Source: Acetobacteraceae bacterium
Lineage (GTDB): Bacteria > Pseudomonadota > Alphaproteobacteria > Acetobacterales > Acetobacteraceae
Assembly: GCA_027482245.1 (NCBI GenBank)
Contig: JAIXWG010000016.1
Span: forward strand, 32,834-96,833
Length of the DNA stretch: 64,000 nt
Direction: 5' to 3'
Of the stretch, positions 1 to 8,228 are shown piece after piece. A program made the translations under genes and the position numbers. The notes beneath the pieces are model-generated. The model searched no databases. It worked only from the letters and a program-made list of their open reading frames with translations, and had not been told where the DNA came from. Positions within the stretch are counted from its first letter, which is position 1, and every line of letters starts with the position of its first letter.

Positions 1-328
1 GCTGGCGGCATTCCGGGCGGAGGGGACCGCCCAGGGGGAGGCGCAGCTGCGCGCGCTGCTGCCGCGCCTGACGCGCCCGCAGCAGGAGGGCACGCTGTTC
101 CTGCTGCTGGGCGCCGCGCCGGCGGAAGCCCGCCCGCTGCTGGCGCGGATCACGGATGAGGCGCTGGGCGCGGGCTGGCGCCCGCGCTTCGAGGCGATGC
201 TGGCGCGGCAGGGCCGGCGGGCGGAGCTGGTGGCGGCGCTGCGCGCCCGCGCCGCGCTGCCCGGCGAGGACCGGCGGGAGATCGCTCGGCGCCTGGCCGA
301 ACTCGGCGAGGCCGATACGGGGGAATGA
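1..328 (+). CDS. C-terminal fragment of an unrecognised helical protein
   Basis: The frame is open from base 2 and closes with TGA at 326-328, leaving 108 residues; the start lies outside the window. The fragment is made of Leu/Ala/Arg/Glu-rich amphipathic stretches such as LLLGAAPAEARPLLARI, with no Cys, no membrane segment and no catalytic motif. This would suit the tail of an alpha-helical repeat protein (TPR- or HEAT-like), but that is only a compositional guess. Codon use matches the neighbours and the stop overlaps the beginning of the next gene, so the two are probably co-transcribed. I do not recognise the family. Confidence 0.6.
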   Translation, partial: LAAFRAEGTAQGEAQLRALLPRLTRPQQEGTLFLLLGAAPAEARPLLARITDEALGAGWRPRFEAMLARQGRRAELVAALRARAALPGEDRREIARRLAELGEADTGE

Positions 329-330
329 CC

Positions 331-1023
331 ATGGGCATGCGGCTCTACGAATTGGCGGGCGAGGATCCGGCGCGGCGCTTCAGCCCCTATTGCTGGCGCA
401 GCCGCTTCGCGCTGGCCGCCAAGGGGCTGGAGGCGGAGGGCGTGCCGTGGCGCTTCACGGAGCGCGACGTGATCGGCGCGCATGGCGCCGAGAAGGTGCC
501 CGTGCTGCTCGATGGCGACCGCGCGGTGGCCGATAGCTGGGCCATCGCGGAATACCTGGAGGACACCTATCCGGACCGGCCGAGCCTGTTCGGCGGCGAG
601 GCTGGCCGGGCGCTGGCGCGCTTCGTCAATGCCTTCGCCGATGCGGTGGTGATCCCGGGCGTCGCGCGGCTGGTGGTGGCGGACATCGCGACGGTGCTGC
701 ACCCGAAGGACCAGGCCTATTTCCGCGAAAGCCGGGAGAAGCGCTTCGGCATGACGCTGGAAGCGGCGCAGGCGGATCGCGATGCGCGGGTCGAGGGGTT
801 CCGCCAGTCGCTGCACCCGCTGCGGATGGTGCTGCGGGCGCAGCCCTTCCTCGGCGGGGCCGCACCGCTCTACGCCGACGCCATCGTCATGGGCTGCTTC
901 CAATGGGCGCGCTGCGTCAGCCCGTTCCGGCTGCTGGCCTCCGATGACCCGGTGGAGGCCTGGCGGCAGCGGATGCTGGACCTGCATGGCGGCATGGCGC
1001 GCAAGGTGCCGGCCTTCGATTGA
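331..1023 (+). CDS. Glutathione S-transferase family protein
   Basis: A cytosolic GST-fold protein of about 230 residues, the usual family length. The N-terminal thioredoxin-like domain shows FSPYCWR (S20 or C23, numbered from an ATG at 325, could activate glutathione), the cis-proline region V58-P59 and the glutathione-gamma-glutamyl motif D70-S71 in DSWAIAEYL. The rest is the all-helical C-terminal domain. The N-terminus recalls the LigE/beta-etherase branch of GSTs, so an aromatic ether or other electrophile is a possible substrate, unproven. An ATG at 325 overlaps the previous stop. I prefer the ATG at 331 because GGGGGA at 319-324 then sits 6 bases upstream. Confidence 0.85.
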   Translation: MGMRLYELAGEDPARRFSPYCWRSRFALAAKGLEAEGVPWRFTERDVIGAHGAEKVPVLLDGDRAVADSWAIAEYLEDTYPDRPSLFGGEAGRALARFVNAFADAVVIPGVARLVVADIATVLHPKDQAYFRESREKRFGMTLEAAQADRDARVEGFRQSLHPLRMVLRAQPFLGGAAPLYADAIVMGCFQWARCVSPFRLLASDDPVEAWRQRMLDLHGGMARKVPAFD

Positions 1024-1099
1024 GGCCTGAAATAAAGAAGGTTGGCATCGTCCCCGGCGGCATGGCCTGATGCGCCATCACGCTGCGGGAGAGCGATCC

Positions 1100-1645
1100 A
1101 TGAAGGGTTTCATGCTGGCGGGCGCCGTGGCGCTCGGCCTGGTCGCGGTGGGCGCCGGCGCGCAGACGCGCGCGCCCTACACGCCCGGGCCGCACAACAT
1201 CGAGCTGCCGGCGGATTGGCAGAGCCGCTTCATCCGCTACGCGACGGTGGACAAGGACGACCGCAAGATCATCCGGCACATGTATGTGAACCCGGAAGCC
1301 TATGCGGCGACGCGGGCCGGGCAGCCGGCGCCGGAGGGAACGCTGATCATCATGGCGGACACCCGCGCGCGGCTCGATCCGCAGGGGCGGCCGCTGCTGG
1401 ATACGTCGGGCCGCTTCATCCCGGAGCCCGGCTGGATCGCCCTCGGCGTGCAGCAGAAGGAGGCCGGCTGGGGCGAGGGCTATGGCCCGGACCAGCGCAA
1501 CGGCAACTGGGAATACGCGGCCTTCGACGGGGCGGGACAGCGGCGGAACATCCCGCTCAATTCCTGCTTCGGCTGCCACCTCGGCGCCCGCGCGCAGCAG
1601 GACTTCACCTTCACCTACTGGGACCACGCGGTGGCGCGGCGATAG
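1100..1645 (+). CDS. Cytochrome P460-like c-type heme protein, secreted
   Basis: 181 residues with an N-terminal signal peptide (MKGFMLAGAVALGLVAVGAG, likely cut after AGA) and one heme c motif CFGCH at residues 156-160, near the C-terminus. A single late CxxCH after a mixed beta domain is the layout of cytochrome P460 and cytochrome c'-beta, periplasmic proteins that oxidise hydroxylamine or bind NO. The stretch VNPEAYAATRAGQPAPEGT matches the conserved 'parameter' segment of that family. The start at 1100 has GGGAGAG upstream; an in-frame ATG at 1070 lacks one. Whether the P460 Lys-heme cross-link residue is present cannot be judged by eye. It stands alone, followed by a palindromic intergenic repeat. 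Confidence 0.75.
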   Translation: MKGFMLAGAVALGLVAVGAGAQTRAPYTPGPHNIELPADWQSRFIRYATVDKDDRKIIRHMYVNPEAYAATRAGQPAPEGTLIIMADTRARLDPQGRPLLDTSGRFIPEPGWIALGVQQKEAGWGEGYGPDQRNGNWEYAAFDGAGQRRNIPLNSCFGCHLGARAQQDFTFTYWDHAVARR

Positions 1646-1665
1646 CGCGACAGGAAGATTTTTTC

Positions 1666-1769
1666 GGGCCGCACAGCGGCCCGCGCGCGCAGGGCACCCT
1701 TGCCGCCGGGCACGCCAGCGCGTAGGCGCGAAGGCAAGCGGCCGGAGGCCGCGCCCGCCGTCTGAGGGC
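1666..1769. repeat. Intergenic palindromic mosaic element, copy 1
   Basis: Between the P460-like gene and the DUF1028 gene. It begins with a perfect hairpin (GGGCCGC at 1666-1672, loop ACA, GCGGCCC at 1676-1682). It ends with the blocks CAAGCGGCCGGAGGCC (from 1735) and CTGAGGGC (1762-1769), both repeated at 3701-3762. The terminal GAGGG lies just upstream of the DUF1028 ATG and probably serves as its ribosome-binding site. A run of T precedes the hairpin instead of following it, so it is not an ordinary terminator for the upstream gene. Confidence 0.55.
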
Positions 1770-1777
1770 TTAGCTAC

Positions 1778-2434
1778 ATGACCTTTTCGCTGATCGGGCG
1801 TTGTGCGCGGACGGGGCAGTTCGGGGCGGCGGCCACGACCTCCTCGCTGGCCGTGGGGGCGCGGGTGCATGCGGTGGCGCCGGGCGTCGGCGCGGTGCTG
1901 ACGCAGCACCGGACGGACCCGAGGCTCGGCCCGCGCGGCATCGGCCTGCTGCGGTCGGGCTGCACGGCGGAGGAAACGGTGGCGGCGCTGGTCGCCTCCA
2001 CGCCGGATCACCAGTGGCGGCAGTTGGCGGCGATCGATGCCGCGGGGCGCACGGCGCATTTCCACGGCGCGCGGGTGAAGCCGGAAAGCGGTGCGGCCCA
2101 TGGCCAGGATGTCGTCGCCATCGGCAACATCCTGTCCTCGAGCCGCGTGCCGGATGCCATGGCGGCGGCCTTCGCGGCGAACCCCGACCTGCCGCTGGCG
2201 GAACGCCTGCTGCGCGGACTGGAGGCCGGGGAGGCGGCGGGGGGCGAGCATGGCGCGGTGCGCTCCGCCAGCCTGCTGGTCTTCGGCGCGCATGATTTCG
2301 CGCTGGTGGACCTCCGCGCCGATGGCCACGACCAGCCCATCCCCGCGCTGCGCGCGCTGTGGGAGGAATATGCGCCGCTGGTCGATGCCTATGTCGTCCG
2401 CGTGATCGACCCCGACAACGCCATCGCGCTGTGA
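1778..2434 (+). CDS. DUF1028 family protein (Ntn-hydrolase-like fold)
   Basis: 218 residues, full length for DUF1028. The typical start is clear: MTFSLIGRCARTGQFGAA, then TSSLAVGARV and LTQHRTDPRLGPRG, the conserved N-terminal half of the family. DUF1028 proteins are predicted Ntn-hydrolase-fold amidohydrolases with no well-established substrate. They are often encoded next to M20 amidohydrolases or RidA-type proteins, as here, with only 10 bases to an M20 peptidase gene, so the pair probably acts on the same amide. GAGGG from the preceding repeat provides the ribosome-binding site. Confidence 0.85.
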   Translation: MTFSLIGRCARTGQFGAAATTSSLAVGARVHAVAPGVGAVLTQHRTDPRLGPRGIGLLRSGCTAEETVAALVASTPDHQWRQLAAIDAAGRTAHFHGARVKPESGAAHGQDVVAIGNILSSSRVPDAMAAAFAANPDLPLAERLLRGLEAGEAAGGEHGAVRSASLLVFGAHDFALVDLRADGHDQPIPALRALWEEYAPLVDAYVVRVIDPDNAIAL

Positions 2435-2444
2435 AGGAATAGCC

Positions 2445-3620
2445 ATGCCCATCATCAACCGCATCGCCGCCCTGCAGCCCGAGATGGAGGCCTGGCGGCG
2501 CGACCTGCACGAATATCCGGAGCTGCGCTTCGAGGAGAGCCGGACGGCGGAGCAGGTGGCGAAGCTGCTGGCCTCCTGGGGCATCGAGGTCCACACCAAC
2601 ATCGCGAAGACCGGCGTGGTCGGCGTGCTGCGCGGCACGGGCAGTTCCGGCCGCACCATCGGGCTGCGCGCCGACATGGACGCGCTGCCGATGACGGAGG
2701 CGACGGGCCTTCCCTATGCCTCGAAGAACCCCGGCCGCATGCATGCCTGCGGCCATGACGGCCACACGACGATGCTGCTGGGTGCGGCGAAGTACCTGGC
2801 GGAGACGCGCAACTTCGACGGCACGGTCCACTTCATCTTCCAGCCCGCGGAGGAAGGCGGCGCCGGCGCCAAGGTGATGATGGATGAGGGCCTCTTCGCC
2901 CGCTTCCCCTGCGACACCGTCTATGGCGTGCACAACGATCCGTCCCTGCCGCTGGGCGAGGCCGATGTGCGGGACGACGTGATGATGGCGGCGAGCGACA
3001 TCTTCTTCATCACCGTGCGCGGCAAGGGTGGCCATGCCGCGCGGCCGCATGGCGGCATCGACCCGATCGTCGTCGGCGCGCAGATCGTCTCCGCGCTGCA
3101 GACCATCGTCGCGCGGCGCGTTGATCCGCTGGAGGCAGCGGTGATCTCCACCACGCAGTTCCATGCCGGCACGGCCACCAACATCATCCCGGACGAGGCG
3201 ACGCTCTGCGGCACCGTCCGCACGCTGAAGCCGGAGGTGCAGGATCTGGTCGAGGCCTCCATGCGGCGCGTGGTGGAGGCGACGGCGGCGGCGCATGACG
3301 CGGTGGCGGAATTCACCTACCAGCGCGGCTATCCGCCGACGGTGAACCACGCCGAGCAGGCGCGCCGCGCGGCGCGGGCCGCGTCCAGCGTGCTGGGCGA
3401 GGGCAAGGTGCGGCGCGACATGCCGCCGGTGATGGGCGGCGAGGATTTCAGCTTCATGCTGCTGGAACGCCCGGGCGCCTACCTCAAGCTCGGCCAGGCG
3501 GCGGGGGCCAAGGGGTCGGCGCCGGTGCACACGGTGCAATACGACTTCAACGACGACCTGCTGCCCGTCGGCGCCAGCTACTTCGCGACGCTGGTGGAGC
3601 AGGAGATGCCGCGGGGGTAG
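2445..3620 (+). CDS. M20 family amidohydrolase (hippurate hydrolase / aminoacylase type)
   Basis: 391 residues, normal for the M20D aminoacylase/hippuricase group, cytoplasmic. Two-metal-site residues are all visible: RADMDALPM (75-83), HACGHDGH (100-107), PAEEG (134-138), GGHAARPH in the lid domain and MGGEDFSFML near the end. It should hydrolyse N-acyl amino acids or related amides. It follows the DUF1028 gene by 10 bases behind GAAGGAA and is likely in one operon with it. The exact substrate (hippurate, N-acetyl amino acid, IAA-amide) cannot be read from sequence. Confidence 0.9.
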   Translation: MPIINRIAALQPEMEAWRRDLHEYPELRFEESRTAEQVAKLLASWGIEVHTNIAKTGVVGVLRGTGSSGRTIGLRADMDALPMTEATGLPYASKNPGRMHACGHDGHTTMLLGAAKYLAETRNFDGTVHFIFQPAEEGGAGAKVMMDEGLFARFPCDTVYGVHNDPSLPLGEADVRDDVMMAASDIFFITVRGKGGHAARPHGGIDPIVVGAQIVSALQTIVARRVDPLEAAVISTTQFHAGTATNIIPDEATLCGTVRTLKPEVQDLVEASMRRVVEATAAAHDAVAEFTYQRGYPPTVNHAEQARRAARAASSVLGEGKVRRDMPPVMGGEDFSFMLLERPGAYLKLGQAAGAKGSAPVHTVQYDFNDDLLPVGASYFATLVEQEMPRG

Positions 3621-3644
3621 GCCCCGGGAGAAGACAGACCTGCG

Positions 3645-3762
3645 GCCGGCGTGAAGCCGGCCGAGGCCGCAAATGCGGCCCGCCGCTTATGCGGCGAAGC
3701 CAAGCGGCCGGAGGCTGCGCGTCACGCCGCAGGCGTGCCTTCGGCACGACGCGCCTGAGGGC
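3645..3762. repeat. Intergenic palindromic mosaic element, copy 2
   Basis: A chain of short perfect hairpins between two convergent genes: GCCGGC/GCCGGC (3645-3650, 3656-3661), GGCCGC/GCGGCC (3665-3670, 3675-3680), CGCCGC/GCGGCG (3681-3686, 3691-3696), then CAAGCGGCCGGAGGCT (from 3701), ACGCC/GGCGT (3724-3736) and CGTGCC/GGCACG (3734-3748), ending in CTGAGGGC (3755-3762). The block from 3701 to 3720 is identical in 19 of 20 bases to 1735-1754. It is a non-coding REP-like element; it may act as a bidirectional 3' end for the M20 and Kef genes. Confidence 0.6.
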
Positions 3763-3770
3763 AAGAATCC

Positions 3771-5498
3771 TTACCCCGCGGCGATGTCCTCCATGGCGCG
3801 GCGGCGGAGGACGTCCACCGTCGCCTGCGCGGTGGAGGCCGCGACGCCGAGGCTCTGCATGGCGTAGTCCGCCATGCCGAGCGCGGTCTCCCGCTCCCCC
3901 ATCAGCACCAGGCCGGTGCCGGCGATCTCCTGCTCCAGCCAGGCCACTTCCTCGTCGCTATGGGTGCGGACCACGGCCTGAATGCCGGGGCGGGCGGCGC
4001 GGGCCAGGCGCAGCACCTCCCTCGCCTGGGGCGCGTCGGGCAGCGCCACGATGACCAAGCGGGCGCGTTCGGGGGCGGCGGCGTGCAGCACCTCCGGCCG
4101 CGTGGCGTCGCCCCAGACGGCGGGGATGCCCTGGGCGACCAGGCGTTCCGCGCCGGCGCGATCCTCCTCCACCACGATCAGCGGCAGGTGGTGACGGCGG
4201 AGCGCGGCGATGACGACGCTGCCGACGCGGCCGGAGCCGACGACGATGGCGTGGTCCGCCAGCACGGGCCAGGGGAGTTGCGGTGGCGCCTGCGGCCGCG
4301 CATCGGGGCGGGCCAGGCGCTTCTCCAGCCAGGGGGTCAGCGCCTCCGCCCCCTTCAGCAGCAGCGGCGTGGCGATGATGGTGCCGACGGCGGCGACCAG
4401 GATGGGGCCGCGCACGCCGTCCGGCAGCAGGCCCTGGCGGATCGCGACCTCCGTCAGCAGGAAGGAGAATTCGCCGATCTGCGCGATGCCGGCGGCGACC
4501 ACCAGCGCGATGCGTGGGGCCACGCGGAAGGCCAGCATGACGGCCAGCGCGCCGCCGCCGATGCCGACCAGCACGGCCGCCAGCGCGGCGATCGCGGCCA
4601 GCGGCGCATCCCCCACCACGCTGAGGTCGAGCAGCAGGCCGACCGAGACGAAGAAGATGGCGGAGAAGATGCGGGCGAGCGGCGTCGCCTCCGCCGCGGC
4701 CTGGTGGCCGACATCGCTTTCCCCCAGCACCACGCCGGCGAAGAAGGCGCCCAGCGCGAAGGAGACGCCGAAGAGGGAGGAGGCGACGACCGCGACGCCG
4801 AGCGCGGCCGCCAGCACGGCGAGGGTGAAGAGTTCGCGGGAGCCCCCGCGCGCCACCCGCACCAGCGCCCAGGGCAGCGCGCGGCGGCCGGCCAGCACCA
4901 TCACCAGCGCGAAGGCGATGAGGGAGAGCGCGGCCTTGCCGACATCCAGCACCAGCCCCTGCCCGTCTCCGCCCCCCGCCAGGGCCGGCAGCAGGACGAG
5001 GGCGAAGACGACGACGAGGTCCTGCATCACCAGCCAGCCCAGCGCGAGCCGCCCCGGCGGGCCGCCGAGCTTGCCGCGTTCCTCCAGCGCCTTGGTCGCG
5101 ACGGCGGTGGAGGAGATGGCGAGCGCCAGCCCAAAGGCGAGCGAGGCGCCCGGCGCCAGGCCGAGCAGCCCCTGCCCCACCAGGGAGCCGAGCCCCATGG
5201 CCACCGCGATCTGCAGCACCGCCCCGGGCACCGCGACGCGCCACACCGCCAGCAGGTCCGCGGGCTTGAAATGCAGCCCGACGCCGAAGAGCAGCAGCGC
5301 CACGCCGACTTCCGCCATGGCGGAGACCATGCCGCGTTCCGCCAGCGACCCCGGCAGGTAGGGGCCGATCAGCATGCCGGCGGCGATGTAGCCGATCAGC
5401 GCCGGCATCCGCAGCAGGCGCGCCCCGCTGCCGAGGATGAAGGCGAGCAGGATGCAGGCGACGAGGGTCGCCAGCATGGGGTCGGGTCCATGGGGCAT
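3771..5498 (-). CDS. Kef-type monovalent cation:proton antiporter (YbaL/RosB-like)
   Basis: 575-residue inner-membrane CPA2 antiporter. Residues 1 to about 390 form a dozen hydrophobic segments of the Na/H exchanger fold (PALIGYIAAGMLIGPYLPG near the N-terminus, then GVALLLFGVGLHF). About residues 410-540 form a TrkA-N/RCK domain with the nucleotide-binding motif VGSGRVGS. This architecture is that of KefB/KefC/YbaL, which exchange K+ (or another cation) for H+ under control of the cytosolic NAD- or glutathione-adduct-sensing domain. No KefF/KefG-type flavodoxin partner lies beside it. An alternative start is the eighth codon (5477); neither has a convincing Shine-Dalgarno. Confidence 0.88.
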   Translation of the reverse strand: MPHGPDPMLATLVACILLAFILGSGARLLRMPALIGYIAAGMLIGPYLPGSLAERGMVSAMAEVGVALLLFGVGLHFKPADLLAVWRVAVPGAVLQIAVAMGLGSLVGQGLLGLAPGASLAFGLALAISSTAVATKALEERGKLGGPPGRLALGWLVMQDLVVVFALVLLPALAGGGDGQGLVLDVGKAALSLIAFALVMVLAGRRALPWALVRVARGGSRELFTLAVLAAALGVAVVASSLFGVSFALGAFFAGVVLGESDVGHQAAAEATPLARIFSAIFFVSVGLLLDLSVVGDAPLAAIAALAAVLVGIGGGALAVMLAFRVAPRIALVVAAGIAQIGEFSFLLTEVAIRQGLLPDGVRGPILVAAVGTIIATPLLLKGAEALTPWLEKRLARPDARPQAPPQLPWPVLADHAIVVGSGRVGSVVIAALRRHHLPLIVVEEDRAGAERLVAQGIPAVWGDATRPEVLHAAAPERARLVIVALPDAPQAREVLRLARAARPGIQAVVRTHSDEEVAWLEQEIAGTGLVLMGERETALGMADYAMQSLGVAASTAQATVDVLRRRAMEDIAAG

Positions 5499-5563
5499 GG
5501 CCCGACCATAGCCGACCGTGACGGCCGTTGCCCATCACGCGCCCCCTTGCCACGATGGGCGGG

Positions 5564-6373
5564 ATGCGCGCCCCCGATCCCTTCGACCTCACCTTCTCCC
5601 GCGGCTCCATGCTGGGCTGGGACCCGCCGGCGCCCCGGCCGGGCGCGCCCGCGCTGCTGCTGCTGCATGGCGCGGCCTGCGGCGCCTGGGTCTGGGCGGA
5701 GGGCTTCGGCAGCCGCCTGGCCGCGGCGGGCCATGCGGTCTTCGCGCCGGGCTTCAACCGCGGCTCCTCGCAGCGCCCGGCGGGGCTGGCAGATTACGCG
5801 GATGACGCGCGGGCGGCGATCGCGGCCATCCGGCGGCCGGTCGTGATCGTCGGCCATTCCCTCGGCGGGCTGGTGGCGCAGCGTCTGCTGTCGGAGCCCG
5901 AGGTGGCCGGCATCGCGCTGCTGGCGCCGGCGCCGCCGGAGGGCCTGGCCTGGGCCAATTGGCGGCTCGCCATGGCGGACCCGCCGCTGTGGCGCGCGGT
6001 GGCGCGGATGACGGAACCGGGCGCGGGCGCCGCCCAGGCCGCGCTGCTGAAACGCGCCTTGTTCAGCGCGGCGATGCCGGAGGCGCAGGCGCTGCGCCAC
6101 ATCGCGCGGATGGGGTCCGAAAGCCGCAGCGCGCTGCTGGAGGCGCAGGCGCCGCAACCCGTGCCGCCGGCCTGGGGCGTGGGCAAGCCCGCCGTGATCT
6201 ATGGCGCGCGGCGGGACCCGCTGGTGCCGCCCGATGCGGTAGTGCGCACCGCCGCCTGGCACGCCGCGCCCTTTGCCCTGCTGGATGGCATGGCCCATGC
6301 GATGATGCTGGACTGGGGCTGGGAAGGCCTGGCGGACCGGCTGCTGGCCTGGGTGGAGGAAACCTGGAAGTGA
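5564..6373 (+). CDS. Alpha/beta hydrolase
   Basis: About 270 residues, cytoplasmic. The oxyanion motif LLLHGAACGAWVW, nucleophile elbow GHSLGG, acid YGARRDPLVPP and catalytic His in LDGMAHAMMLDW give a complete triad. It could be an esterase or lyase-type fold member; substrate unknown. The reading frame is also open to a TTG at 5528 and an ATG at 5555, and none of the starts has a clear ribosome-binding site, so the first few residues are uncertain. Its stop overlaps the GTG start of the next SDR gene, which indicates translational coupling and perhaps a shared pathway. Confidence 0.8.
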   Translation: MRAPDPFDLTFSRGSMLGWDPPAPRPGAPALLLLHGAACGAWVWAEGFGSRLAAAGHAVFAPGFNRGSSQRPAGLADYADDARAAIAAIRRPVVIVGHSLGGLVAQRLLSEPEVAGIALLAPAPPEGLAWANWRLAMADPPLWRAVARMTEPGAGAAQAALLKRALFSAAMPEAQALRHIARMGSESRSALLEAQAPQPVPPAWGVGKPAVIYGARRDPLVPPDAVVRTAAWHAAPFALLDGMAHAMMLDWGWEGLADRLLAWVEETWK

Positions 6374-7092
6374 GCGACGCCGTCCTGATCACCGGCGGTT
6401 CCGGCGGCATCGGCCGCGCCATCGCGCGCCGCGCGGTGGAAGCGGGCCTGTCGGTGGTGAACCTCGACCTGCGCGCCCCCGATGAATTGCTGCCGCGCGA
6501 GGCCTTTTTCGCGTGCGACTTCGCGGATCTGGCCTCGGCGCGCGGGGTGTTGGCGGAGGCGGCGGCGAAGCATGCGCCGCTGCGCCTCGTGAACAATGTC
6601 GGCGTGGTGAAGCCCGCCTCCATCGAGGAGACGACGCCGGAAGACCTGGCGACGGTGATGGATGTGAACCTCCGCAGCGCGCTGCTGGCGGCGCAGGCCC
6701 TGCTGCCGGCGATGCGGGCCGCGCGCTTCGGGCGGATCGTCAACATCGCGTCCCGCGCCGCGCTGGGGAAGGAACTGCGCAGCGCCTACGGCGCCAGCAA
6801 GGCGGGGCTGATCGGGCTCGCCCGCACCTGGGCGCTGGAACTGGCGGCCGACGGCATCACGGTGAACGCCATCGGGCCCGGCCCCATCGCGACGGAACTG
6901 TTCCGCCGCGCCAACCCGGACAACAGCCCCCGCACGCGCGCGATCATCGAGGGCATTCCCGTGAAGCGGCTCGGCACGCCGGAGGATGTGGCGCATGGCG
7001 TCCACTTCTTCCTGGATGACCGCGCGGGCTTCGTGACGGGGCAGGTGCTGTATGTCTGCGGGGGCATGACGGTGGGGCTGGCGCCGGTCTGA
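6370..7092 (+). CDS. SDR family oxidoreductase
   Basis: 240 residues, classical short-chain dehydrogenase. The Rossmann motif TGGSGGIG is at about residues 8-15, NNVG replaces NNAG, and the catalytic triad is S in NIASRAAL plus YGASK. It probably reduces or oxidises a ketone/alcohol with NAD(P)H, in the style of 3-oxoacyl-ACP reductases. The GTG start at 6370 overlaps the upstream hydrolase stop in GTGA. A longer open frame exists upstream but lies inside the hydrolase gene and is a shadow. Substrate not predictable. Confidence 0.85.
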   Translation: MSDAVLITGGSGGIGRAIARRAVEAGLSVVNLDLRAPDELLPREAFFACDFADLASARGVLAEAAAKHAPLRLVNNVGVVKPASIEETTPEDLATVMDVNLRSALLAAQALLPAMRAARFGRIVNIASRAALGKELRSAYGASKAGLIGLARTWALELAADGITVNAIGPGPIATELFRRANPDNSPRTRAIIEGIPVKRLGTPEDVAHGVHFFLDDRAGFVTGQVLYVCGGMTVGLAPV

Positions 7093-7129
7093 TCCCGGCT
7101 TCCGCGTCCCCCTCCCCTCGGAGAGGGCT

Positions 7130-7990
7130 TCAGCCCGCCGAAACCCAGGGCGTCAGCAGATCCGCGGGGCCGAGGGGGCGGCTGCCGCGGACCATGGTGC
7201 GGTGAAGGCGCCAGGCGGCCGGGAAGGCGGCGCGGTGCAGGACGGCGCTGTTGTCCCAGACCACCAGGTCGCCGGCCTGCCAGCGATGCCGCAGCGTGAT
7301 GGCGGGGTCCGTCGCCACCGCCAGCAGGCGGTGCAGCAGCGCCTCGCCCTCCGCCTCCGACAGGCCGCGGATGCGGGCGGTGGTGTCATGGTCCAGCACC
7401 AGGGCGCGCCGGCCCGTCACGGGGTCGATCCGCACCAGCGGGTGCACCACGGGGGCGAGGCCCGCGGCGCGGCCGCGGGGATGCGCGTGCTCCACGGCGA
7501 GATACTCGATCCGCTCCCGCAGATGGGGATCGAGCCGCGCATAGGCCGCGACCTGGGAAGCGAAGGCGATGACGCCGCCCTCGGCCGGGATCTCCGCAGC
7601 GAAGAGGGCGGAATAGCGGCTCGGCGCCTCCGCCCAGGTCATGTGGGCGTGCCACTGGGCGTGGCGGTCATCGGGCTCGTCCTGCTCCAGCACCACCTCC
7701 GGCAGGCCGGGCAGGGCGAGGCGGGAGAGCGGGTGGCGGGACAGCGTGCCGAGGCGGGCGGTGAAGGCCACCTGCTGCACGGGGTCCAGCGCCTGGCCGC
7801 GCAGCACCACCACCTCATGCGCCTCCAGCGCCTGGCGGAGCGCGGCCGCGCCGGCGCCGTCCAGGTCGCGCGTCACGTCGAGGCCCAGCACCTCCACCCC
7901 GAAGGCGGGATGCAGCGGGCGCGCCTCCAGCCCGCAGGCGGAGAGGGGCGCGGGGCGGGTTGGCAGGATGGCGGCGGGGAGGGAGGACAT
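7130..7990 (-). CDS. TauD/TfdA-family dioxygenase with altered iron-binding triad
   Basis: 286 residues, normal length for Fe(II)/2-oxoglutarate dioxygenases such as taurine dioxygenase. Family features are present: HEVVVLRGQ early, a distal His in WDNSAVLHRA and a 2-oxoglutarate-binding Arg region near HRTMVRG. The proximal metal motif, normally WHTD, reads WHAHMTW here, so the usual Asp ligand is replaced by His. The codons (TGG CAC GCC CAC ATG ACC TGG) are clear in the sequence. The enzyme may use three His ligands, have another chemistry or be inactive. It lies opposite a sulfur-oxidation locus, so an organosulfonate-related role is conceivable but unproven. Start at ATG 7990 (MSSLPAA). 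Confidence 0.8.
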   Translation of the reverse strand: MSSLPAAILPTRPAPLSACGLEARPLHPAFGVEVLGLDVTRDLDGAGAAALRQALEAHEVVVLRGQALDPVQQVAFTARLGTLSRHPLSRLALPGLPEVVLEQDEPDDRHAQWHAHMTWAEAPSRYSALFAAEIPAEGGVIAFASQVAAYARLDPHLRERIEYLAVEHAHPRGRAAGLAPVVHPLVRIDPVTGRRALVLDHDTTARIRGLSEAEGEALLHRLLAVATDPAITLRHRWQAGDLVVWDNSAVLHRAAFPAAWRLHRTMVRGSRPLGPADLLTPWVSAG

Positions 7991-8228
7991 GGGGCGGTGT
8001 TCCAGGCAGGGGGGCGCGACGGGCACGGGGCGGGATGCGGTGAGCGTCAACACCCCTGGCGCTTCGTGTCCCGGCGGGCCGGCATGGAATAACCTCCGTC
8101 GATCGTGGAATCTGATTACACAACAAAAACTGGTTGAGTCCACCACCTCACGCCGTCGGACCGGATAAAAAACACTTCGCCATCGTCGATCCATTGATTG
8201 CGTCCGTGATGTCTTGGAATATCCGGCC
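7991..8228. promoter_or_regulatory. Divergent intergenic region upstream of the sulfur locus
   Basis: About 240 bases between the dioxygenase gene (minus) and the first small ORF (plus). Its middle (about 8095-8180) is the most AT-rich part of this neighbourhood, containing GATTACACAACAAAAACTGG and GGATAAAAAACAC, which is typical of promoter DNA in a GC-rich genome. A weak plus-strand candidate is TTGATT near 8193 with AAT/TAT-like bases about 18 further on. I see no gene here and no confident operator. Confidence 0.35.

Noticed and set aside
1666..1682. Hairpin as intrinsic terminator of the P460-like gene
   Set aside because: The T run lies before the stem on the plus strand and there is none after it in either direction.
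3960..5846. 628-codon plus-strand frame opposite the Kef antiporter gene
   Set aside because: Asp/Gln/Gly/His-rich antisense shadow without any domain; the minus strand holds an intact antiporter.
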